From Lachnospiraceae bacterium (lineage in GTDB: Bacteria > Bacillota > Clostridia > Lachnospirales > Lachnospiraceae), in assembly GCA_022652545.1 (NCBI GenBank), contig JALCRM010000002.1:335122-399121 (forward strand): a stretch of 64,000 nucleotides of DNA, given 5' to 3'. Positions within the stretch are counted from its first letter, which is position 1. Each line of letters starts with the position of its first letter. The notes beneath the pieces are model-generated. The model worked only from the letters and a program-made list of their open reading frames with translations, was not told the origin of the DNA and made no database searches. Both the position numbers and the translations under genes were made by a program. Below are positions 18,766-27,024 of the stretch, one piece after another.

Positions 18766-18786
18766 GCCCGGCAGTCATGCCCGGGC
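18766..18786 (-). other. Hairpin between kinase and response-regulator genes
   Basis: GCCCGG and CCGGGC arms form a 6-bp G/C stem in the 75-base gap. There is no T-run downstream on the minus strand, so it may adjust relative expression of the two genes. Confidence 0.4.
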
Positions 18787-18816
18787 TGTGTTGACTTATC
18801 AGGTCAAAATATAGGT

Positions 18817-20340
18817 TCAGGCCTGCGGTACCGGTATATACAGCAGGACTTCCGTACCTTTGTCTTCCCCCGCGCTCGTGATATCGAAGACGCAGTCCCG
18901 GTCATAATACAGGTGCATCCTGCTGATGACGTTGGCGAGGCCGACACCGTTGGTCTCGTCGCCTCTTACGGCGGGCTGCAGAGTGCCGGCCAGGAGATCC
19001 TCGATCTGCTTCTGCGTCATGCCGCGGCCGTTGTCGCGCACGGACACGGTGATGAGATCGCCGGACCGGTAGACGGAAAGAATGATCTTTGCCGGCCTCG
19101 GGATGTCACGCACGCCGTGGTTGATCGCATTTTCAATGAGGGGCTGCAGGATCATGCTCGGCACGGAGACATTCACGAGATCCTCGTCGACGAGCTTCTC
19201 ATAGCCGATCTCCCCGGAAAACCGCACGTTGATGATATAGATGTAATGGTCGACGAGCGCGATCTCTTCGGCCAGCGTGGAGACCTGTTTTTCCCTGTTC
19301 GTCTTGGTGCGGAAGAAGGCGGCCACGTTCTGCAGATAGCGGTAGGTGCTGTCGGCTCCCTCCATCATGGACAGCTGCACGCCGGCGTTCAGCGTGTTGA
19401 AAAGGAAGTGGGGGTTGATCTGGGCCTGCAGGTACTTGAGCTGCGCTTCCTTCAGCGAGGCGTCCATGCGCAGTTCCTTTTCCTTCATGCTGTTTTCCAG
19501 TTCCATGGAGGAACGCAGTTTTTCGATGTAGCCGCGGATGCTGACGACCATCTTGTTGAAGGCGGCGGACACGATGCCGATCTCGTCGTTGTGTTTTATC
19601 TCCAGTTCAGGCACGTCAAAATCGCCTGCGCTGATGCGGTTGGCGTTGGAAGCGAGATCCGTCAGCGGGTCCGTGATCGACTTTGTGAGGAGCAGCGTGA
19701 TCGTCAGGTTGGTGATCGTGACGGCGATCAGCAGCAGGAAAGTGATGATCTCCAGCGTGCGGAAGGATTCGCGCAGCGCCGTATAGTTGTCCGTATTCAG
19801 ACGGAACTGTGTATTGTTCAGGCTGTAGATGTATGTGTCGAGGTAGCCGTAGAGCGCCGTGGCCGTATCGTAGGAAGCCTTGTATTTCTGGATGTTGCGT
19901 CCGCGCTTGGCGGTCAGCGTGCTCTCGGCGGTCTCGAGATAAGTGCCGGAGATCGCGCGGATATCGGCTGCCATCATGCGTGCATGCTCATCCCCGCCCG
20001 TGACGGACAGCTGGCCCAGCAGGTTCGAGTAGTTTTCTTCCGCCGTGTAGTAAGTCTGGAGGGATTCCGAGCTCCTCGTGGACAGAAAGTCTGTCATGGA
20101 GGACTGCACCTTTTCCAGCGAATCGGACAGGCTGCCGATCTGGACGTTCGAGAGGTAGACCTCATCGATCTTGGAGATGGCCCGGTTGATATTGACGAAC
20201 AGGAAAACATTCACGATGAAGATGAGCAGTGTCGTGAAGAGAAACGTCAGGGTCAGTTTCTGCTGCAGCGACAGGGAGGCGATGCGGTTGTGCAGGTCGC
20301 TCCTGTGATGCCGGCCCGGGCGGAGGAAGGACAGCTTCAT
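18817..20340 (-). CDS. YesM/LytS-type sensor histidine kinase
   Basis: 507-residue membrane kinase. First membrane helix about 28-52, extracellular region about 53-180, second helix about 182-205, HAMP domain, then a His_kinase domain with the phospho-acceptor in INPHFLFNTLNAG (about residue 312) and ATPase N-box and G-box blocks (ENAINHGVRD, VRDNGRGM). This layout is typical of kinases that pair with extracytoplasmic sugar-binding proteins. Start overlaps the stop of the upstream binding-protein gene by ATGA. Confidence 0.93.
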   Translation of the reverse strand: MKLSFLRPGRHHRSDLHNRIASLSLQQKLTLTFLFTTLLIFIVNVFLFVNINRAISKIDEVYLSNVQIGSLSDSLEKVQSSMTDFLSTRSSESLQTYYTAEENYSNLLGQLSVTGGDEHARMMAADIRAISGTYLETAESTLTAKRGRNIQKYKASYDTATALYGYLDTYIYSLNNTQFRLNTDNYTALRESFRTLEIITFLLLIAVTITNLTITLLLTKSITDPLTDLASNANRISAGDFDVPELEIKHNDEIGIVSAAFNKMVVSIRGYIEKLRSSMELENSMKEKELRMDASLKEAQLKYLQAQINPHFLFNTLNAGVQLSMMEGADSTYRYLQNVAAFFRTKTNREKQVSTLAEEIALVDHYIYIINVRFSGEIGYEKLVDEDLVNVSVPSMILQPLIENAINHGVRDIPRPAKIILSVYRSGDLITVSVRDNGRGMTQKQIEDLLAGTLQPAVRGDETNGVGLANVISRMHLYYDRDCVFDITSAGEDKGTEVLLYIPVPQA

Positions 20341-21437
20341 GGCGTGCCTCCTTCCCCGGCAGAGGCGCCGGAAGCAGCAGTGTCGGCCTCCTCCAGGTAC
20401 TGTGCCACGTCGGTAGAATCGATCGTCTGCACGTCGATCGATACGAACTCATTGACAAAACCGGAGGCAAAGTATTCGTTCAGGCAGTCCGTGCTGTCGG
20501 CTCCGATCTGGGCGGTATCGATTGTAAGTGTGGCGGGGATCACCTGCCTGTCAATGGCATCGAGGATGGTGCTGTTGCTGTAGTAGCCGAAGATGCTGAC
20601 CGCACCCACGCGGTTGTTGTCCACGATGGCCTGACAGGCGGCCGTAGTGTCGGTCTCGTCGAGGCATACGAGGATGTCCGGCAGGGAGTCGCCGGCAAAA
20701 AGATCCGAAATGGATTCCTCCGCGGAGAACATGGTGCCGTTGCCGACGGCCATGGTCTTCAGGTCGAGGCGCTGGAGGAGCCCCGCGCTGTCCAGATAGT
20801 CCCGGATCCCGGAGTAGATGATGTTCTGACTTTTACTCTGCTCGTTGGGGCTCATGAGCACAAGGACACTGGCAGTGTCTGAGGCGGAGGCGTTCTTTTC
20901 GAGCAGCGCGCCGTAGGTCTGCCCAAGCGTATAATAGGAGATACCTACGTAGGCTTTGCGGGCGCTGCCGATGCAGTCGGCACCGACGCAGACGACGGGA
21001 ATACCGGCCTGATCGGCATTATAGATCTGTTCGGTCATTTCCTCGGTGTCATCTGCAGAGACAATGATGCCGTCGACCCTGGCGGCAATGGCGATCTTCA
21101 TGAGGTCGATCTTGCTGTAGGAGACATCCAGTGTGGAGCCGAGGAACTCGACGTAGTTGCCGGTGCTTTTTCCTTCTTCCTGCGCGGCTTCAAAGACTTT
21201 TTCGTCGAAGGAATTTGTTTTGTCACCGATAAAGGCATAATGATGCGTGTAGGTGCCCGGTTCCGGCGCTGCGGCTGTGAGCCCGCGGATGCGGGTCTCA
21301 AAGAGGATAATGCAGACAGCGGTTACCGCGAGCAGCACCAGCAGCAGGAACGCAATTGCAAGAGTGAGCCGGTATGGCTTATGATGAAGGCGTCGCTTAT
21401 CCGGTTGTTTTTGTGAGTTCTGCGTAAGTTCCGACAT
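20337..21437 (-). CDS. Membrane-tethered sugar-binding sensor protein (XylFII-like)
   Basis: 366-residue protein with an uncleaved N-terminal helix (about residues 22-45) and a periplasmic-binding-protein type I domain of the sugar class (peripla_BP_4-like). It lacks a lipobox, unlike a transporter-linked receptor. Start is the ATG at 21437; a longer frame upstream would run through the divergent gene. In Clostridium beijerinckii an equivalent XylFII-LytS-YesN set senses D-xylose; the gene order here (binding protein, kinase, regulator) is the same, so a sensing role is likely. Ligand not known. Confidence 0.8.
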   Translation of the reverse strand: MSELTQNSQKQPDKRRLHHKPYRLTLAIAFLLLVLLAVTAVCIILFETRIRGLTAAAPEPGTYTHHYAFIGDKTNSFDEKVFEAAQEEGKSTGNYVEFLGSTLDVSYSKIDLMKIAIAARVDGIIVSADDTEEMTEQIYNADQAGIPVVCVGADCIGSARKAYVGISYYTLGQTYGALLEKNASASDTASVLVLMSPNEQSKSQNIIYSGIRDYLDSAGLLQRLDLKTMAVGNGTMFSAEESISDLFAGDSLPDILVCLDETDTTAACQAIVDNNRVGAVSIFGYYSNSTILDAIDRQVIPATLTIDTAQIGADSTDCLNEYFASGFVNEFVSIDVQTIDSTDVAQYLEEADTAASGASAGEGGTP

Positions 21438-21445
21438 AGTAATTT

Positions 21446-21451
21446 CATTAT
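21446..21451 (-). promoter_or_regulatory. Possible -10 element very close to the sensor start codon
   Basis: TATAAT on the minus strand ends nine bases before the ATG at 21437, with only a weak CTGTTT at the -35 distance. If used, the mRNA would be almost leaderless; no good ribosome binding site is visible. Confidence 0.3.
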
Positions 21452-21516
21452 AAGACAGATAAGGCAAGAAAACAGCAGCGGAAATCGAGGCACGCTGACG
21501 GGAACGGAAGGAAGAT

Positions 21517-22578
21517 ATGACAGGCCGAAGAGGATGGAAGCATATTGCAGTGATACTGTCAGTGATCTCGTTCTCACTCCTTGTGCTGGGAGGCTGCGGA
21601 CATGCGGCAGCTGATCCGGAAGCCGCGGAAAGCGGGAAGAGCACCGGCGACGGCGCGCCGAAGATCGGTATCGTATTCGATTCTTTTGTCATTGAGCGCT
21701 GGGAGAGAGACAGGGATGTCTTCAATTCCACGGCCAAAGAACTGGGCGCCGATGTGATCGTGCAGAATGCGAACGGCGACGCCGCCGTGCAGGCGGGGAT
21801 GATCGACCATCTGACGGAAAGCGGCGTAAAGGTGATCGTCGTTGTGGCAACCGACGGAAACAAACTCACGGAATGTGTCAGCAGGGCACATCGCGCGGGT
21901 ATCAAGGTGATCTCCTATGACCGTCTGGTGAACAATGCGGATACGGATCTGTATATTTCCTTTGACAACGGGGCTGTAGGCCGGTATATGGCGGAGGTCA
22001 TCAACGATGCGCTGCCGGACGGAGGCAACTATATCAAAGTGAACGGTCCTTCCACGGATTACAATGTAACGCTGGTCAACCGGGGGTTCGATGCCGCGAT
22101 CAACAGCAATATCACGCTTATCGACCAGGCGCAGTGCGCGGCCTGGAACGACGAGGAAGCATTCAAATTCCTGACAGCCCGCCCGAATGACATCACCAAC
22201 GCGGATGCGATCATGTGCGGCAACGATTCGCTGGCAGGCCAGGTGGTTCGCGCACTGGCGGAAAGAAAGCGTGCCGGGAGCGTGGTCGTGACCGGTCAGG
22301 ACGCGGATCTTGAGGCCTGTCAGAGGATCGTCGACGGTACACAGCAGATGACGGTCTACAAGCCGATCGACGAGCTTGCCTCGAGGGCTGCCCGGATAGC
22401 GGTGCAGATGGCGGAGGGAAAGACAGCGGATGTTACGGAGACCATCAATGACGGCACCTACGACATCCCTTACGTGAGCATCGCCCCGGTCAAGGTGACC
22501 AGGGAAAATCTTGACAAAGTCATCATAGACAGCGGCTTCCATCTGAAGGAAGACGTATATCTGCACGCCGGATACTGA
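21517..22578 (+). CDS. XylF-like sugar-binding lipoprotein
   Basis: 353-residue extracytoplasmic binding protein with a lipobox LGGC near residue 28. Its blocks ERWERDRDVF, NANGD, ISYDRLVNNADTDLYISFDN, GNDSLAG, VVTGQDADLEACQRI and MTVYKPIDELA follow the D-xylose-binding XylF family closely. Divergent from the sensor operon across 79 bases. No ATPase or permease directly follows, so it may share the ChvE/MmsA/MmsB transporter downstream or act as a second receptor. GGAAGGA precedes the ATG. Confidence 0.85.
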   Translation: MTGRRGWKHIAVILSVISFSLLVLGGCGHAAADPEAAESGKSTGDGAPKIGIVFDSFVIERWERDRDVFNSTAKELGADVIVQNANGDAAVQAGMIDHLTESGVKVIVVVATDGNKLTECVSRAHRAGIKVISYDRLVNNADTDLYISFDNGAVGRYMAEVINDALPDGGNYIKVNGPSTDYNVTLVNRGFDAAINSNITLIDQAQCAAWNDEEAFKFLTARPNDITNADAIMCGNDSLAGQVVRALAERKRAGSVVVTGQDADLEACQRIVDGTQQMTVYKPIDELASRAARIAVQMAEGKTADVTETINDGTYDIPYVSIAPVKVTRENLDKVIIDSGFHLKEDVYLHAGY

Positions 22579-22689
22579 GAAGCTCATCGGCTTTGCAGCG
22601 CCTTCTGCGCGAAATGCATCAGGATATTTTAGCAATTTCGGCAATTCTGAGTTAAAAAAATCCTATTCTGTTAAACCGACCCGGATAAA

Positions 22690-22716
22690 ATTGGCAATGT
22701 GACGGTAAATGCCAAT
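22690..22716. promoter_or_regulatory. Inverted repeat upstream of the sugar transporter operon
   Basis: ATTGGCA (22690-22696) and TGCCAAT (22710-22716) are perfect 7-base arms 13 bases apart, inside the 242-base gap before the ChvE-like gene. Candidate operator; no regulator is assigned. Confidence 0.45.
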
Positions 22717-22820
22717 TATTTCATATTTTGCCTGTGCAAATTGTATGGTAACATTTCTGACATAAAGCGGGGCGATGAGTTCCGCGAAACCGTCAACAGA
22801 GCATAGGGAGGTTTAAAAGT

Positions 22821-24008
22821 ATGAAGAAACAGGTTATCAGTACATTGCTTGTAGGCGCCATGGCAGTAGGCATGCTCGCAGGCTGCGGCGATTCCACATC
22901 CACAGGCGCGGCAGCTACATCGGCGGCAGCAGCGGCCAGCAGCGCAGCACCGGCGGCAGCTACATCAGCGGCAGCGGCAGCTACGTCGGCGGCAGCGGCA
23001 GCAACTTCCGCAGCAGCGGCAGCGGCAGGCACCGGGACCGTAGGCGTCGCAATGCCTACAAAGGACCTTCAGAGATGGAATCAGGATGGTTCCAACATGA
23101 AGGATCAGCTGGAAGCAGCCGGCTACACGGTCGACCTTCAGTATGCAAATAACGATGTTTCCACGCAGGTTTCCCAGATCGAGAACATGGTTGCCAACGG
23201 CGACCAGATCCTCGTCATCGCTTCGATCGACGGCTCTTCCCTGGGCACGGTCCTGGCAGAAGCAAAAGCAAAGAACATCCCCGTCATCGCTTATGACCGT
23301 CTGATCATGCAGACCGATGCGGTTTCCTATTACGCAACCTTCGATAACTACAAGGTCGGCACTATCCAGGGCCAGTACATCGAAGATCAGCTCGGACTGA
23401 AAGACGGCAAGGGTCCCTTCAACATCGAGATCTTCACCGGTGACCCGGCCGATAACAACGCACAGTTCTTCTATAACGGCGCTATGGATGTGCTGAAGCC
23501 TTACATCACCTCCGGCAAGCTCGTTGTAAAGTCCGGCCAGACCGAGTTCGCGGATGTCGCAACGGCCAACTGGTCCACTGAGACTGCACAGAGCCGTATG
23601 GAGAATATCATTTCTTCCTATTACAGCGACGGCACTACCCTCGATGCGGTGCTCTGCTCGAACGACTCCACTGCTCTGGGCGTTGAGAACGCACTCAGCG
23701 GAGCTTACAACGGAACATGGCCCGTCATCACCGGTCAGGACTGCGATATGGCCAACGTCAAGAACATGATCGCCGGCAAGCAGTCGATGTCCGTCTTCAA
23801 GGATACACGTGAACTGGCAAAACAGGTTGTCAAGATGGTCGGCCAGGTTCTTACCGGAGCTACAGTCGATGTCAACAACACCAAGGATTATGACAACGGC
23901 ACGGGCGTTATCCCGACCTACCTCTGCGATCCTGTTTTCGCTGACAAGGACAATTACAAGACTCTTCTGATCGATTCCGGATACTATACCGAAGCTGATC
24001 TTCAGTAA
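22821..24008 (+). CDS. chvE: ChvE-like multiple-monosaccharide binding lipoprotein
   Basis: 395-residue binding protein, lipobox LAGC (Cys22), then a 45-residue Ala/Ser/Thr linker of near-repeats (about 27-72), then the peripla_BP_4 domain with KDLQRWNQDGSN, VIAYDRLIM, GDPADNNAQFFYNGAM and VITGQDCDM as in ChvE receptors for aldoses such as galactose, arabinose or xylose. Strong GGGAGG site. First gene of the ChvE-MmsA-MmsB transport operon; a hairpin follows it. Confidence 0.9.
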   Translation: MKKQVISTLLVGAMAVGMLAGCGDSTSTGAAATSAAAAASSAAPAAATSAAAAATSAAAAATSAAAAAAGTGTVGVAMPTKDLQRWNQDGSNMKDQLEAAGYTVDLQYANNDVSTQVSQIENMVANGDQILVIASIDGSSLGTVLAEAKAKNIPVIAYDRLIMQTDAVSYYATFDNYKVGTIQGQYIEDQLGLKDGKGPFNIEIFTGDPADNNAQFFYNGAMDVLKPYITSGKLVVKSGQTEFADVATANWSTETAQSRMENIISSYYSDGTTLDAVLCSNDSTALGVENALSGAYNGTWPVITGQDCDMANVKNMIAGKQSMSVFKDTRELAKQVVKMVGQVLTGATVDVNNTKDYDNGTGVIPTYLCDPVFADKDNYKTLLIDSGYYTEADLQ

Positions 24009-24041
24009 GTCAGAGACTGCCGCAAGGCAGTAAGCTGGGAT

Positions 24042-24067
24042 GGGCGGGCTGCTTTCACGGTCCGCCC
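24042..24067 (+). other. Hairpin between receptor and ATPase genes
   Basis: GGGCGG (24042-24047) pairs with CCGCCC (24062-24067). Its place after a binding-protein gene fits partial termination or mRNA protection, giving more receptor than ATPase. No long T-run. Confidence 0.5.
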
Positions 24068-24102
24068 GTTCCTTTATGAAAGAGCGAGGGAGGCAAAACA
24101 AG

Positions 24103-25644
24103 GTGGCCAAAAATCTACTTGAAATGAAACATATCACCAAGATCTTCCCCGGCGTCAAGGCTCTGGATGATGTCAATTTCGTGGTGGAGCAGGGCGAGAT
24201 CCACGCTCTGGTCGGTGAGAACGGCGCGGGCAAGTCCACGCTTATGAACGTGCTCAGCGGCATCTATCCGTACGGCACCTATGAAGGAGATATCGTCTAC
24301 GACGGTGAAGTACAGAAATTCACTAACATCAGGGACTCCGAGAAGAAGGGCATTGTCATCATTCACCAGGAACTTGCACTGATCCCGGAAATGACGATCG
24401 CGGAAAACATGTTCCTGGGTGTTGAACGCGGTCAGAAATTCAACATTGACTGGGACGAAACGTATGCACTGGCAAGCAAATACCTGAAGCAGGTAGGCCT
24501 GAAGGACTCGCCCCATACGATGATCAAGGATATCGGGACCGGCAAGCAGCAGCTGGTCGAGATCGCCAAGGCACTGGCCAAGAATGCAAAGCTGCTCATA
24601 CTGGATGAACCTACGTCCTCGCTGAACGAGGATGACTCAAAAGCGCTGCTGGACCTCCTGCTTTCCTTCAAGAAACAGGGGCTTACTTCGATCATTATCT
24701 CGCACAAGATCAGCGAGATCTCATACTGTGCGGACACGATCACGATCCTGCGCGACGGTGCGACGATCGAGTCGCTCACCAAGGGCAAGGATGATATCAC
24801 GGATGACCGCATCATACAGGGCATGGTCGGCCGGAAGATGACAGACCGCTTCCCGAAGCGTCCTGCGGACCGCAGGATCGGCGATGTCGCACTGGAAGTG
24901 CGCGGCTGGACGACGCACCATCCCGTCTATACCGAGAAGAAGGTAGTGGACAACGTCTCCTTCAATGTGCGCAAGGGTGAAGTCGTCGGGATCGCAGGCC
25001 TGATGGGCGCAGGAAGAACCGAGCTGATGATGAGCGTGTTCGGACACTCCTACGGCGCGAACACCACCGGCGAACTCTATATCAACGGGCAGAAATGTGT
25101 TTTGAATACTCCTCTGGAAGCCATTCAGCACAAACTCGCCTACGTAACGGAAGACCGCAAGGGCAACGGACTGATCCTTTCCAACCCGATCTCGGTGAAC
25201 ACCACACTGGCCAATCTTTCGGATGTCAGCAACAAATTCGGCGTGATCGATATCGACAAGGAAGTCAATGTCGCCAAGGAATATGTGAAGAAACTCAAGA
25301 CCAAATGTCCGGGTGTCATGCAGAATGTCGGCAATCTTTCGGGCGGCAACCAGCAGAAGGTACTGCTTGCGAAATGGATGTTCGCCAACCCCGATATCCT
25401 GATCCTCGACGAGCCGACAAGAGGCATAGACGTCGGTGCAAAGTACGAGATCTACTGCATCATCAATGACCTGGTCTCAGAAGGAAAATCCGTGATCATG
25501 GTCTCCTCGGAACTGCCCGAGGTGCTCGGTATGAGCGACCGTATCTACATCATGAACGAAGGCCATATGGTGGGTGAAGTCAAGGCTTCGGAAGCTACGC
25601 AGGAAAGCATCATGGGCACGATCCTGCACACCAAGAGCTATTGA
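24103..25644 (+). CDS. mmsA: Monosaccharide ABC transporter ATPase, MmsA/GguA type
   Basis: About 513-residue double ABC ATPase of the sugar class. First domain has Walker A GENGAGKST (about residue 41) and ISHK H-loop; the second has the usual degenerate P-loop GLMGAGRTE, signature LSGGNQQK and Walker B LILDEPTRGIDVG. The GTG at 24103 after GGGAGG is preferred; ATGs at 24076 and 24124 are alternatives. Operon with the ChvE-like receptor and MmsB. Confidence 0.93.
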   Translation: MAKNLLEMKHITKIFPGVKALDDVNFVVEQGEIHALVGENGAGKSTLMNVLSGIYPYGTYEGDIVYDGEVQKFTNIRDSEKKGIVIIHQELALIPEMTIAENMFLGVERGQKFNIDWDETYALASKYLKQVGLKDSPHTMIKDIGTGKQQLVEIAKALAKNAKLLILDEPTSSLNEDDSKALLDLLLSFKKQGLTSIIISHKISEISYCADTITILRDGATIESLTKGKDDITDDRIIQGMVGRKMTDRFPKRPADRRIGDVALEVRGWTTHHPVYTEKKVVDNVSFNVRKGEVVGIAGLMGAGRTELMMSVFGHSYGANTTGELYINGQKCVLNTPLEAIQHKLAYVTEDRKGNGLILSNPISVNTTLANLSDVSNKFGVIDIDKEVNVAKEYVKKLKTKCPGVMQNVGNLSGGNQQKVLLAKWMFANPDILILDEPTRGIDVGAKYEIYCIINDLVSEGKSVIMVSSELPEVLGMSDRIYIMNEGHMVGEVKASEATQESIMGTILHTKSY

Positions 25645-25672
25645 GTCCGTCATCTTACATCGGAGGTTAACT

Positions 25673-26827
25673 ATGAAACTCAAAACAGAATTGTCAAAAT
25701 ATGTGATGGTCATAGCGACAGTGCTCGTTATCCTTTTCTTCACCATCGCGACGGGCGGGAAGCTCCTCTTTGCCCAGAACATCAATAACCTGATCGCACA
25801 GAACGCATACGTGTTCGTGCTGGCGACAGGCATGCTGCTCTGCATCCTGACAGGCGGCAACATCGACCTGAGCGTCGGCTCCATCGTCTGCCTCGTCGGT
25901 GCCATCGGCGCGACAATGATGGTCCAGAATAATGTACCGATGGGCATATCCATTGTGGTCATGCTGCTGTCCGGCCTCCTGATCGGTGTGTGGCAGGGCT
26001 TCCTGATCGCCTATATCAAGGTCCCGCCCTTCATCTGCACACTGGCCGGCATGCTTACCTGGAGAGGTCTTTCGAACGTCGTTCTGCAGGGCCTGACGAT
26101 CTCCCCCATGCCCGATAAGTTCCTCAACATGTTCAACAGCTACGTAGGCGACATCATTCCCGCCACGGCGAATGTCAACGAGACCGCTACGGTAGTCGGC
26201 ATCGTCATCTGCCTGTTCATCATCCTCTACAAGCTCAAAGCCAGGGCGGATCGCACCAAGAAGGGCTACGAGAATCCGGCTCTCCGCGACGAGGTCATTA
26301 CCGATGTGATCCTGATCGCGGTGATCATGTTCTTTATGATCAAGCTGTCCCTCTACAAAGGCATTCCGGTCATCCTCATCTGGGTGGCAGTGATCGTCGC
26401 AATTTACGGTTACATTACCAGCAAGACCACGATCGGCCGTCATCTGTATGCAGTCGGCGGCAACCAGAAGGCCACGAGGCTTTCCGGTATCGACACCAAG
26501 AAAGTTTTCTTCTTTGCCTACGCCAATGTGGCTTTCCTTTCCGGCGTGACTGCCATGATCGTCATGGCCCGTCTGAATTCCGCGAACCCCACGGCAGGTA
26601 CGAACTATGAAATGGACGCCATCGGCTCCTGCTTCATCGGCGGTGCTTCCGCATACGGCGGATCCGGTTCGGTCGGCGGCGTCATGATCGGTGCTATTCT
26701 GATGGGTGTCCTGAACCTGGGCATGTCCATCATGGGTGTCGATGCCAACTGGCAGAAGGTCGTCAAAGGCGGTGTCCTGCTTGCAGCAGTCGTCTTCGAC
26801 GTCGTTTCCAAGAAGAAACAGGATTGA
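25673..26827 (+). CDS. mmsB: Monosaccharide ABC transporter permease, MmsB/GguB type
   Basis: 384-residue inner-membrane permease with about ten helices, BPD_transp_2 family. LTGGNIDLSVGSIVCLVGA and YAVGGNQKATRLSGI are family blocks. The ATG at 25673 follows CGGAGG; the longer frame from 25574 lies inside mmsA. Followed by a strong terminator, closing the operon. Confidence 0.93.
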   Translation: MKLKTELSKYVMVIATVLVILFFTIATGGKLLFAQNINNLIAQNAYVFVLATGMLLCILTGGNIDLSVGSIVCLVGAIGATMMVQNNVPMGISIVVMLLSGLLIGVWQGFLIAYIKVPPFICTLAGMLTWRGLSNVVLQGLTISPMPDKFLNMFNSYVGDIIPATANVNETATVVGIVICLFIILYKLKARADRTKKGYENPALRDEVITDVILIAVIMFFMIKLSLYKGIPVILIWVAVIVAIYGYITSKTTIGRHLYAVGGNQKATRLSGIDTKKVFFFAYANVAFLSGVTAMIVMARLNSANPTAGTNYEMDAIGSCFIGGASAYGGSGSVGGVMIGAILMGVLNLGMSIMGVDANWQKVVKGGVLLAAVVFDVVSKKKQD

Positions 26828-26880
26828 TACTGACAGGTACCGGCGCTGAACGGTACGACTGAAAAAGATATCGGTTCCGC

Positions 26881-26915
26881 GGCCCCTGTGCAGCACTGCT
26901 GCCAGGGGCCTTTTT
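26881..26915 (+). terminator. Rho-independent terminator after mmsB
   Basis: GGCCCCTG (26881-26888) and CAGGGGCC (26903-26910) form a perfect 8-bp stem followed by five T. Confidence 0.9.
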
Positions 26916-26952
26916 CTGCCCTTCCGGGAGTGCCGCCGCCATCTGCCGCGCC

Positions 26953-26981
26953 TTGTTTCAATATTCCAAATTTGATATGAT
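26953..26981 (+). promoter_or_regulatory. Promoter of the MacA/MacB-like export operon
   Basis: TTGTTT (26953-26958), 17-base spacer, TATGAT (26976-26981), in an A/T-rich patch between a terminator and the start at 27025. Confidence 0.65.
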
Positions 26982-27024
26982 ATCTATTTGTATGACCGGG
27001 TGACATCCCGGCACAGGAGATGAC

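Noticed and set aside
18136..20583. 815-codon open frame on the plus strand opposite the kinase and regulator
   Set aside because: It spans two genes with clear domains on the other strand and shows antisense-type composition with no known domain.
22900..23035. CRISPR-like or other regulatory repeat array
   Set aside because: The repeats are in frame and encode the Ala/Ser/Thr linker of the ChvE-like lipoprotein; there are no regular spacers.
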